From Chionis minor (taxonomy: Eukaryota; Chordata; Aves; Charadriiformes; Chionididae): a stretch of DNA of 64,000 nt. The translations under genes were made by a program, and so were the position numbers. Positions 13,401 to 22,435 of this stretch are shown piece by piece. How positions within the stretch are numbered: the stretch's first letter is position 1; the number at the start of each line of letters is the position of its first letter. The notes under the pieces are model-generated. The model had not been told where the DNA came from and did not search any database. It worked only from the letters and a program-made list of their open reading frames with translations. The stretch is taken from the NCBI GenBank assembly GCA_013398295.1, contig VZSF01003940.1, positions 682,001 to 746,000 on the forward strand. The letters run 5' to 3'.

Positions 13401-13614
13401 ACTCAAGGTAAAATTCATTGCATTGCTTCATTTTTGTCTTTATAATGGAATACTACTTTGCTTCAGATCTGAAGTGTGGCATAAGCTTATCTTCTTTCTG
13501 ACAGATTTTCTTCTGGATGTAACTGCGCCTTTATGCCATTCACCACAGAGCTATATGTAGTATTTTTCTCTCTGTCTTTCTTTTTTTTTCCCTCTTTTTA
13601 TATTTTTTCTCTAG
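10461..13614. other. Non-coding stretch ending in a long pyrimidine tract
   Basis: No gene recognised. An open frame of 135 codons at 10752-11159 (+) is leucine-, phenylalanine- and proline-rich, reflecting pyrimidine-rich DNA rather than a known protein. A GC-richer patch lies at 13000-13140. The segment ends in a pyrimidine-rich tract of about 50 nt (13563-13612) directly before the candidate exon at 13615. Confidence 0.5.
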
Positions 13615-13685
13615 TTTAATTAATATGGTCACCTGGCTTATCAGAAATGACCTGTGCAATATACATGAATCACCTTTTTCAATTG
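13615..13685 (+). other. Candidate internal exon (71 nt), unknown product
   Basis: The acceptor follows an unusually long pyrimidine-rich tract (about 13563-13612, ending TTTTTTCTCTAG). The donor is CAATTG|GTAAGC with GT at 13686, a good match to the consensus. Frames 1 and 3 stop at once. Frame 2 is open across the whole segment and contains an ATG (MVTWLIRNDLCNIHESPF). No family is recognised. Having only one open frame between two good splice signals is the main support. In AT-rich intronic DNA, T-tracts are frequent and may mimic an acceptor. Confidence 0.22.
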
Positions 13686-14404
13686 GTAAGCTTATTTTAT
13701 ATAGCAGCTTAAGGCATTGTGCAACAGCACACAGTGTTAAAATAGGGCTGGCAATTTTCAGGGTATTAGTCTGCTGGCATAATAGAATAAACCAGAAAAG
13801 ACTTGATAAGATAAACCTTTTTTCTTTCGTCCCATTTCCAGCTGTAGGATTTCAAAATGCTTTTGGCTATGGCTGCTTTCAGTGATGGCTGCTTTCAGTA
13901 CTGGCTCTCCAGGCATCCTTATTCCAGTCTCTTAGGGGGGAAGCCAAAGTAGTGGAGAGGGGAATTGTCTGAAGCCACTGGAAAAAAGTATCAAAACTCG
14001 GCACAGAATTTTGTGGTCTTAACAATGAAAGGTCTCGCCTCACTTAAAGGCAACTGTCTGGGGACTGTCAGGGGGTGCAGAGAGACAGGACAAGTGCGTA
14101 GATGTAAGTTGTAGGTATGTGGGTGTTTAATTGACAAAAAGCCTCAATTCTGCAGCCAAAGTCCTGTGAAGACACATTTGGTGTATCTAAAGCTCATAAT
14201 GGTCCCCCAAACCTTTAAACTATTTAATTAAAAAAGAAGCTATAGCTTTAGAAAACTGGGGGGGTTTATACAGTTGCTGCTTCCAGAGGTTTAAGTGGAG
14301 AATACGTGGAGGGTGATGGGGGACACTAGAGAAGTCAGCCATGACCTCAAGTACTTTTTACGTTGAAGAGACAGTCCCCACTTTGTGTCTGACTAACACA
14401 GTTC
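13686..14404. other. Non-coding stretch, nothing recognised
   Basis: No repeats or exon signals of note. A short tandem-like repeat of GGCTGCTTTCAGT occurs twice at about 13870-13898, giving a local direct duplication. Confidence 0.45.
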
Positions 14405-14605
14405 ACAGTGGGAAGACAGACATTTTGCCTGCACCATAACAGCTTTTGAAAAGGCAGATACCTTGGGCTCTCTTGTGTTATTTTTATTTTATAATTAATC
14501 ATTAACTGGTGCCCTTTATAAAATAAAAATCAGGCACAGCAGCTGGGTTATTTGCCTTTGAAAAGCTGTTACTATGCACACAGCATGCCTTTCTTCTTGT
14601 CACTA
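14405..14605. repeat. Palindromic (inverted-repeat) element, possible MITE or ancient conserved repeat
   Basis: The two halves are imperfect reverse complements. The inner arms are an exact 14-nt match (14480-14493, ATTTTTATTTTATA, against 14517-14530) around a 23-nt loop. The outer arms pair AACAGCTTTTGAAAAGGCAG at 14438-14457 with TGCCTTTGAAAAGCTGTT at 14553-14570. Weaker pairing continues outward, roughly from AGTGGGAAGA on the left to TCTTGTCACT on the right. The core palindrome is about 133 bp. This is typical of non-autonomous DNA transposons and of ancient hairpin-forming repeats kept in vertebrate genomes. No terminal target duplication was identified. Confidence 0.6.
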
Positions 14606-14893
14606 ATAATATCACAAAGATGTAAGGAGGGAAAATGCTACACTGACATCATGTCATGTCCAGTACAAATGAAAGTGCCATAAACATTCGAAAAAACATA
14701 TGAATAGGAACAGCTTCATTGACAAATGCTTCCACTGGGCCATCATGAACGATGATATTGAATGTGTGGTTAGGATGCACAGGTAGAAGCTCAGGAAATA
14801 TTTCTATAGAACTGTCAAGCTATTTTTTAAATTTGTTTTGCTTTGCAAGTCACCGATTTACCTCCACATTTTTCCTGATTTTGTTCCTCAAAG
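14606..14893. other. Non-coding spacer
   Basis: No recognised feature. It ends in a T-rich stretch (about 14862-14893) that precedes the open segment described next. Confidence 0.4.
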
Positions 14894-15020
14894 AGCAATT
14901 GAAAAAGAGGTGGAACTCATTAGTGGATATACTTCTGCAGCAAGAGCTGAGCCCCTAACAGCATCTGTCCCAATAATGTCAGTGCCCACCTTGGCCCAGC
15001 AGATGTATAGGAAACCATAA
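14894..15020 (+). other. Possible terminal-exon-like open segment
   Basis: After a T-rich tract ending CCTCAAAG, an open frame runs to TAA at 15018-15020. Its peptide (IEKEVELISGY..., ...VPTLAQQMYRKP at the end) has a balanced composition unlike the F/L/K-rich shadows around it. The acceptor is weak (AAAG) and no AATAAA polyadenylation signal was seen close downstream. Treat it as a curiosity, not a gene. Confidence 0.12.
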
Positions 15021-17474
15021 TGCGCATGAGAGTCAATGGAAATTCTGCCTCAATTAACTGTGCTGACCCCATGAGAAATATTAGCATATAAAATGTGTGG
15101 GAGAGGCACTGTTTTGAAAACCACACCATATAATGACATACGAGCTTCCCCTGAAGTCCATTAAGGTTTGTAAACTGTCCCCAAAGGTGGCCAGGAGTGG
15201 GTGCTTAACAGAAGAGAAACTGAAAATTCCTGTAGTCATCCTACAGCACCCTTCCAGATCTCACTGGGAACCTTTTGAAGCCTGGAAATGAATTCAGGAT
15301 TTCAGTGGCACTTTGAACATATATTACAAGCCAAAAAACTGATTGAGAGAGGCCAAGTGAATGTACGGGTAACTGAGCACACACACATGTATATATACGC
15401 ATATATATACGTGCAGGGGTATATTTAAATATATGAGAAGCATTGTAAAGAGAAAAGGAAAATGAGCATGAAAGAAAAGCAAGCACATGTGCATGGCTAG
15501 TTCAAGATTTCACAGTGGTGTGACAAGTAGTGGCAGTATCACCCCAGTAATTCTTTGGGATTCAGTTTTATGGTGCTGGTGACAGTAGCAGAGCACTGGT
15601 GTCCATTAGAATTTAGGTGTGGTGGTCAAGGGTTGGTAGCATCCTGGGTGTTGATGGGAGCCAAGTCAAGGAGTTATTTTGAGCAGAATAAAAAGTTTGC
15701 AGCAGGGTCAATGGATTTAGGCGCCTGCATAAAGGAGAAAGTGAGTGTGATGCTGAGGGCAAGGTCCTGTGAGAGACTTTAGGACTCACTGCTTTTCCAG
15801 GGCTTTTTCTGCTTTTCTCAAGTCAATGGGGTATGGACACCTACCACCCTCCCAGCTGCCGCCTTCCATCACAAACGACCACCAGCCTTGGTCCCTGGCA
15901 GGGGTGACCTCCCTCTCCTCCTGGAGGCCCCACAAGCCGCCTTGCTCTGTGCCTGCCTCTCAGGGCAGGGGAAGTGGCAGAGCCACCCTCCCTCCCGGGG
16001 CGGCACGAAGAAGGGGCTGAGGAACCCCAGAGAGTGGGATTTTGAGTCCCTGCTTCACCAGGTATTGGCAAGATGCCAGCGTCCTCTTTGCTTGCCTGAT
16101 CCTCTAGATCCCTTAGATATGTATAACACACAAATGAGTGTTTGTGATGGACAGAGCAGCAGAGAAAACTCAAAGAATTTATTAGTAATAGTCCATCTGC
16201 ACACACAGAAAATCCTAGAAGTGTGTAATCTATTTAATTTTAAAATAGCACAGTCTGTCCCTCTGAATACTTTTTATATTGTTAAGTGAGATTAAAGTGT
16301 GATTGATGATGTCCAGATCCAAATATGGGTTTCTAAACTGTCCAACTGCATCTACAACCCTGTCATGAGAGCACCCTGTCATAAAGTGCCACATCTTTTC
16401 AAGGCAGCTCACATATTTCTAAAACTCTCCTTAGTAATTAAATGACTTTATCACTATTACAGCAAATGTCACTCATGTTGTTAATGAAAGCATTAGGCTA
16501 GTGTTTCAACTAAGAGCTTAGCAGGGGATGTCAGTACATGTTCTATTCTCTATTTTAAAATTTTTGCCTTTTTTTTTTTTTAATTGGAAGCCTAATTTGA
16601 GTATACAATATGCAGGTTTTAAAAAGTTGCTTACCATTTGAATATTTGGTTTTTTCACTGCAGCGGGCTTTTCAGATCTGTTCTTAACATGAAAGTCAGT
16701 CATCAAGAGTAGTATGTAAAAAAGATGGATGAAGAGATGTAGAACATTAATATATGGTGGTGGTAAGCTTGACAGCTGTCAGCTTTGCCTGTGTGCATTT
16801 ATCTCATACTCTGTATTATTTATTCATCTGAAACACATTTGAAAATGAAGCAGATGAAAGGTAATGTAAGGTAAATTAAGCCTGTTTAGGGCACCTAAAG
16901 ATCAGAACTGGATAAAATACTTCCAGGAGCAGCGCACCTGGGTATTGGTGGCTGCTTCCATATATGAAGCATTTAACTTAAAAACATGACTGGAATTACT
17001 CAAGAGCAGCTGGCATCTCTAGCCCCAAAGCATTTTTAGTTTATTCTTCTGAATGTGTGCATAATAAATATTTTATATTTTAAACTCTGAGTCTTCAAAT
17101 GATTGAAGGAGGCAAAAGGATAAAAAACGTTAAGAGAAGAAAGCAAGCAAAGAAACAGCAATCTAAAGAGAAAGATGGGTGTATCCAAGATACACCTATT
17201 GCAGGATTCACCTGAAACACCACACCCACGTTAAGAGAATGGGAAAATGCAGTTCAGGTGAGGGTCCTTAGGCTAAGCAGGTGTGTCCTGGTGCAGGCAT
17301 AATTGTGGCCAGATGGTGCTTAAGTATTCCTTCAGATTAGTCATGCTGAGCCAGAGCACGAAGTAGATCTAGTAGAGTTTTAAATTTTCTTATTTCTTTG
17401 CATTTGAATTATATTTGATTTCATGTAGCTTAGCTCAAGACAATGGAATTGTTTGGGGTATCTGTATTTTTCAG
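15021..17474. other. Non-coding stretch with a microsatellite
   Basis: It contains a CA/TA dinucleotide stretch (about 15378-15412: ACACACACATGTATATATAC then CATATATATACGTG). A GC-rich patch at 15840-16040 has overlapping open frames on both strands (121-133 codons) and no recognised family. The rest is AT-rich and unannotated. Confidence 0.5.
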
Positions 17475-17533
17475 TTGCTGCTGGGTGTTTAGCTGGTATA
17501 TTACCATCGCTGCTGGACGTTGCCTGAAGGACG
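17475..17533 (+). other. Weak candidate exon next to a CR1 tail
   Basis: Acceptor GGTATCTGTATTTTTCAG ends at 17474; donor GGACG|GTGAGT has GT at 17534. Of three frames only the second is open across the 59 nt (CCWVFSWYITIAAGRCLKD). A recognisable CR1 3' tail begins about 40 bp downstream, so this could instead be decayed CR1 sequence or an exon that uses a CR1-derived splice site. Confidence 0.15.
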
Positions 17534-17569
17534 GTGAGTTGACCTCTATCTGCATAGCTTTATGCTTCT

Positions 17570-17596
17570 AACTCTAACCATTCTATGATTCTATGG
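17570..17596 (+). mobile_element. CR1 3' tail remnant
   Basis: AACCATTCTATGATTCTATGG is the diagnostic avian CR1 terminus, two copies of the 8-bp ATTCTATG repeat. Sequence to its left is too decayed to place with confidence, so the element may extend back to about 17475. Confidence 0.75.
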
Positions 17597-18384
17597 TGTA
17601 ATGTGTTCTGATCACTATGGTTTGCGTTTGCCTTGCTGAATTTTATCCCTATTGCACGGTAGCAAATGGCCTGGGAAACTTGTGTAGAGTTGTATTAATC
17701 ATAACAGTGAAGGGCTTCAGCTTGAAAAGTCAACATTGTGTGCTTCAAGCTGGACTTCTTTTTAAATGTCTGGTTAACTAACCCAGTTAAGGGTTCCTGT
17801 AGTTATTATTTTGCTGGTTTTTTTATGTGGGAAGGAGGATTTTGGGCACTATACAGCATACAAGTCATATGGGTTTGATTTGTTCTCATCTTTTCTTCCC
17901 CTCCTACCATGTTAGGACCCAGCTGGTCTTCATAGAGCAGTGTTGTCTTAGAAATACATCTGCAAGCTAGAAGCTAATCAGTAACTACAGGCTCTTGCTG
18001 GCTGATTTAATTATAGATCTAGTTAAATCAATGACTGTATTGAGTGTTCACAAAACTCAAAACATAAACTAGCTTTTTTATTTGAGTGCTTGGGCTTTTC
18101 CTTAAAAAATAAAAAAAAATAAAAAAATCAAGGAAGCCTTTGCTAAGTTGACTACAGTTAATAATGCCATTTTTTTAACTTGGCAGTCTATGGTTGGAGC
18201 CCCCTGTTGGGATGTGGGTGCACCAGCATATCTTTTTTTCCTTGGCATTTTGCACTTAACACCTTTGGAGCTGGAGCACCCTGTTAACAATAAGTAGATT
18301 AGTTTTAAAAGGGTTGTTTCTCTCTGTTTTTGATGAGCCTACTCCAGGTCATACAAAATAAGTGAATATTTATTAGAACAGTGA
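17597..18384. other. AT-rich non-coding stretch
   Basis: Nothing recognised apart from an A-rich tract at about 18103-18127. Confidence 0.45.
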
Positions 18385-18470
18385 GAATAAATGACTTGGT
18401 AGTCATACAGGGACCTACTGAGACAAGGGAAAGATCTGGATTCCAGTCACTACTTCAATTAATACTTAAC
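18385..18470 (+). repeat. Probable tRNA-derived SINE (MIR-type) remnant
   Basis: The segment GACTTGGTAGTCATACAGGG then GATCTGGATTCCAGTCACTA resembles the sauropsid MIR head. That head has a B-box-like GGATTCCAGTC (about 18438-18448) preceded by a 'GGGAGAtCTGG' context. Only about 85 bp is alignable by eye. Confidence 0.4.
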
Positions 18471-19484
18471 CACATTATATGGTAGAAAAGATTGACACAT
18501 TCCTTTCAGCCTAGTTATTAGAGACTATATTACTAGCATGTTACCCCTCCCTCTCATCACTGGGTATGTTAACAGAGCTACACTGATTTTTATTTTCAGT
18601 GTTGCTCGCAAGGAGCAGGCTTGGCTATCTTTGTACACTTGATTTACACATCCAAAGGGCCACTTCAGTAACTATAGCTAGCTGGCAAATGGAGTTTCTT
18701 GAAACTGAGAACTCACTGGAAAAGGCAGGTTTGGAAAATCTGAGCAAGGGAATTATGTGCTGGCATTCATTTCATTCACAGACACAAACCTTGTTCTGAC
18801 CCTATGTTCTTTGGAGTCCAGGAACTTACTGGATTTAATGAATTTTCAGTAAATGAATACTTTTCAGCTCTTTTTCAGGGCGGAATTGTTTCTACTTTTC
18901 AATTTTAAAGATGGCAAAATTCTGCAGACAGTTCTATAAAAGAAAAATATATTTTGTCTTAAACTTAATTCGTTTTGCTGTATCGCCCACTCACATCTCT
19001 TTACCTCTTTTTGGAAATATGGACAGCAATTCAGGTATTCAAAGCATGCAGCATGATTACTGCTGTCTCAGGATACATGAGGATTCTTAGTATCATTTAC
19101 CACATTTCCGTAACTCACATGTTTTTATGAAATTTGAGATGAGACATTCCTTCAAAATAACTTCTATTTGTATCTTTTTAATATATTATATCTGGAGAGC
19201 TGTGCTGCTTGTTCAGTTGAAGAATTACCCTACTTGGATGCCTATAATGTAGTTTCTAAATGGCGTGAAGATTTTCTAGCTTGCTGTTGAAGTAGCCATT
19301 TCTTGGTGTGAAAAGCCTTTTCCTGTCCTTTCTGGTGACTATGTGACTGATGTTGTTTTAGCTTGTGTTTGGTATTAGTCATGTCATTTTCTTTTTGGTT
19401 GGAATTGCCGCAAACAGCTTGAACCTTTCAGTCTGCCTGAATTACTGATTAATAATAACTAAATTTAGCAATACCTAATAGTAA
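18471..19484. other. Non-coding stretch with one weak exon-like segment
   Basis: An acceptor-like TTTTTATTTTCAG at 18599 opens a frame (LLARSRLGYLCTLDLHIQ...) that reaches a poor donor at 18727 (GCAG|GTTTGG). The donor is too weak to call an exon. The rest is AT-rich and unannotated. Confidence 0.4.
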
Positions 19485-19550
19485 AACCAAAAGTCTGTGA
19501 CTTTAAATACCTGTGTTATACAGGTGTATTTAAATGTCCAACTTTTAGTT
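19485..19550. other. Hairpin of miRNA-precursor size
   Basis: The arms AACCAAAAGTCTGTGACTTT-AAATACCTGT (19485-19514) and ACAGGTGTATTTAAATGTCC-AACTTTTAGTT (19520-19550) are near-complementary, with a 5-nt loop (GTTAT). A few mismatches and a 2-nt bulge interrupt a stem of about 28 pairs. The geometry fits either a pre-miRNA or a small palindromic transposon relic. Known miRNA seeds were not recognised. Either strand could be transcribed. Confidence 0.5.
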
Positions 19551-21554
19551 CAAAATTTTGTTCTATAGTCTGAATAAATAGCTCCAATAACTATGACCTG
19601 TTAACTGGTACCATTCTGTGGTACTACTTGAACTGCTCTTGCTTCACCTGTACTGTAAGTGCACAACTATGAAAAAAACAACAGATACTAGTTAAGTGGC
19701 CTTTGAAACAAAATACAGCTCAAGCTGGTACTCAGATTTTGTGCCCAGAGCTGCTTTTCTTTCTAAAATGTTTTGTTTGTAAAGCCTGATATGGCTTTCA
19801 TGTAGCTCAGTCTCACTCGTGGTGCTCAAGGGTTAAAAATGGAAGACAGCGTTGCAAAAAATGTGACCCTAGCTTTGCCGGCAATGCCTTCGTCCAGTCT
19901 GGACAGAGAATGTGCCCCCCTCTGAACTGGCAGTCTAAGTCTCCTCTTGCACATTTTCGTTTTACTGGTGGAGTTGCTGGGTGACACCCTGTGCTCTCTC
20001 GTGGGGCCGGTGGCAGGTATTTGCTCGGGGTTGCTGGGAGGGATAAGCAAGTCTTCAGCCTCACAAGTGTTTGTGAAGTGCCAAGCAACACAGCTTGCTG
20101 TCTGTCTGAATTATTTTTGACTAGATTAAAGATGCCTTTTCTTTGTATCTGTCTCATTTCTAATAAGCCTACAGAGTTGAGGCGACAGCAAGCAAAAAGA
20201 CTTGCCAAGTGTGGGGTCTCAGTTTCGGGGGCTTTTTGCTTTCAATGCAAAGTGACTTCTTGTCCTTTTTTTTTTTTTTTTTTTTGTAAATCCAGTTCTA
20301 TTTTGGTTTGATACAGACTAAAATGATGGTGGTTTAGAATTTTATATTTCAGTATGTGAAGGAAATGGATTAAGTGACGCTAAGAATGGAGTGACTTCTA
20401 GCAGTAGAAATGGAAATGGTACCATTACAAACCAAGCAACCATGATGCAGAGAAGAGTGTATATTTTTCATGACACTTGATCAGCTTCAAGCTAATGTAA
20501 ATGTACCCATATTTCTTTGGGGGAAAAAAAAATATCTTCTTTGTGGGTTTAGGAGTTATTTGGGTTTGAGATGAGAACAATGCAAATCTATGCAATGTTA
20601 TCTTGGAAGAGTAGATCAGTGCATACTGGGAAATGAGCAAACTTCCCTACTGCTCCAGGACAAATGAAAGCAATGCCATTAATCCCCTTGCCTTTCAGAG
20701 AGCGTCACTCATCCATCATCAGCAATTTTAGGATGCAAGATAGATGTTGTCATTTCAGTAATTGTATTAGCTTAGTTATTCTTCTGTATGTTAACCAAAT
20801 TCATCATTTAGCTTACTTAGAAAAACAGGTTAGGGACTAGGCTTTGCAGGGTATACTCATAAAAAAGAGATGCTGTATTTTCTTCTGTTTATTAACTCTT
20901 TTTACTGTGTAATTCTTGATACAATTTTTGTTCTTGAGACTATGCCTTCATTGAGATACATAAGAATAAATATTTGTGGATAAATACGAGAAGTCTTCAA
21001 AATACTAGCAATGTTGCAAAAGCTAGTTAAAGTTGCCAAGTGACAACAAGGAATTGATTTTCAAGTCCCAAGCCCTCCCATGCATGGAAGTAAATAGTTG
21101 AGGACATTACATATTTTTAGTCTGACCACGTGATGTTTATGTGACTTAGCTGAAAAACACTTCCATTTATACTCTTCTGAAATTTTGTGTTTTAAATTCC
21201 ACGTTTTGCAGCCTATACCATCCTTTCCACACTGGGTGTGGTTTCCCACGCTCCTAGGTCCATCATTCCCCTTGCCCACGAGAGGAACAGTGTCCAGATG
21301 AACAATTTGGTTTCTGGTAGAACTTCAGAGCAGACTCTCAGAGGCCTTCTTTTGAAACACGGCCCTGTCAGGTACACTGAGGCAGGGAAGTTATGTGAAC
21401 TTAAATTGAAAAGTAGACCTCAGGACCAGCCAGTCTCAAGAGCCTTCAATGTGAGAACTGAGGAAGGCGCTTCAGGGCAGAGATTTGGAGGACAAGGTCT
21501 CCTCCGCTTTAATCGATCAGTGGGATCCAGCTAGACCCAAGTCTGAAACTGCAG
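19551..21554. other. Non-coding stretch
   Basis: Contains a T20 homopolymer at 20266-20285 and a short A-run near 20524-20532. No genes recognised. A minus-strand open frame of about 131 codons at 19813-20208 lacks any known motif. Confidence 0.5.
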
Positions 21555-21740
21555 TGACACGTTGAGCTTGACTTTCATAAGTGTTTGCCTCATTTTTGAG
21601 TTTCTCCATCTTAAAGATGGGGGATAACAAAAAACCCCTCACTTACCTGGCTCACAAAAGTTTGAGAAGACGTGTTAGATATTATGCGTAGTGCAATTTG
21701 AAGATGAAAAGCACATAAGAAATGCTAATTGCTATTAATT
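21555..21740 (+). repeat. MIR SINE remnant (3' two-thirds)
   Basis: Recognisable MIR landmarks occur in order: TTTGCCTCATTTTTGAGTTT then CTCCATCTTAAAGATGGGGG, ATAACA, CCTCACTTACCTGGCTCAC, TTTGAGAAGACGTG, and TTTGAAGATGAAAAGCACAT followed by AAGAAATGCTAATT. This corresponds to the 'CTCAGTTTCCCCATCTGTAAAATGGGGATAA ... TTTGAAGATGAAAAGCGCTATATAAG' core of the bird and reptile copies. Confidence 0.78.
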
Positions 21741-22184
21741 TAAGTCCATACAGAGATGAAACTATAGTAAATAAAGGATAGATGTCCCAGATATTGGATA
21801 GATACACTGAGTGGGAAGTTTAATACCCTTTGAATGCCTCAGATCTTGGTAATTCAAAAAGTTACAGCTCTTTGTTTCATTTTTCCCCCCTTCAGTAGAA
21901 AGTGGCATCAAGCTGAAGCATTATTCCAATAATCTTTTTGTTTAGAAAAGGGCTTCTGGCTAAATGTTCATTAGAATTTTTTTATGTCCCAACTAATATG
22001 TATCATGACTTTATGGATGTGCTAAATAAAATGACCCATTTAAAACTTTTGAAGACTGTGTGAAAAGACATCTTATGCTGGAAAATTGTATATATGCTGT
22101 ATGCAACAAAAGCAAATCTCTTTTTTTTTTTTTTTCATTTGAAGGAGAATGGCAAAATAATAAATTGTGACTGGTGACATTTCC
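21741..22184. other. AT-rich non-coding stretch
   Basis: Includes a T-run at about 22121-22135. A strong pyrimidine tract plus AG at about 21877-21895 (TTTTTCCCCCCTTCAG) has no matching donor within a few hundred bases. Confidence 0.4.
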
Positions 22185-22435
22185 CTATGCTACCATCTAT
22201 TTGTAACACACTTATTTAAAGGCTACACTGGCCATATCCATTCATCTTTTCTCCTGGGTCAATTATGCTGTTTGCATTCAAATCAATCCCTTAATCAAGC
22301 CCGTTGATAATTGCAGCAGTGCAAGGGAGATATTTATCATAGAAATGTAATGGAGGCACTTTGTTCCAGCGCAGCCGAGTCTAATATTGTACTGCCACAG
22401 TGGACCATTTATGCATATGTGTGTAGTTTATTTTC
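22185..22435. other. Possible conserved non-coding element
   Basis: This repeat-free, balanced-composition block holds several transcription-factor-like sites: GCATTCAAAT near 22275, CAATCCCTTAATC near 22285-22297, and ATTTATGCATAT near 22408-22419 (POU/octamer-like palindrome). It contrasts with the low-complexity DNA on its left. Conservation is not testable here, so the call is inference. Confidence 0.28.

Noticed and set aside
18600..18726. Exon-like segment after TTTTATTTTCAG
   Set aside because: Donor GTTTGG is too far from consensus.
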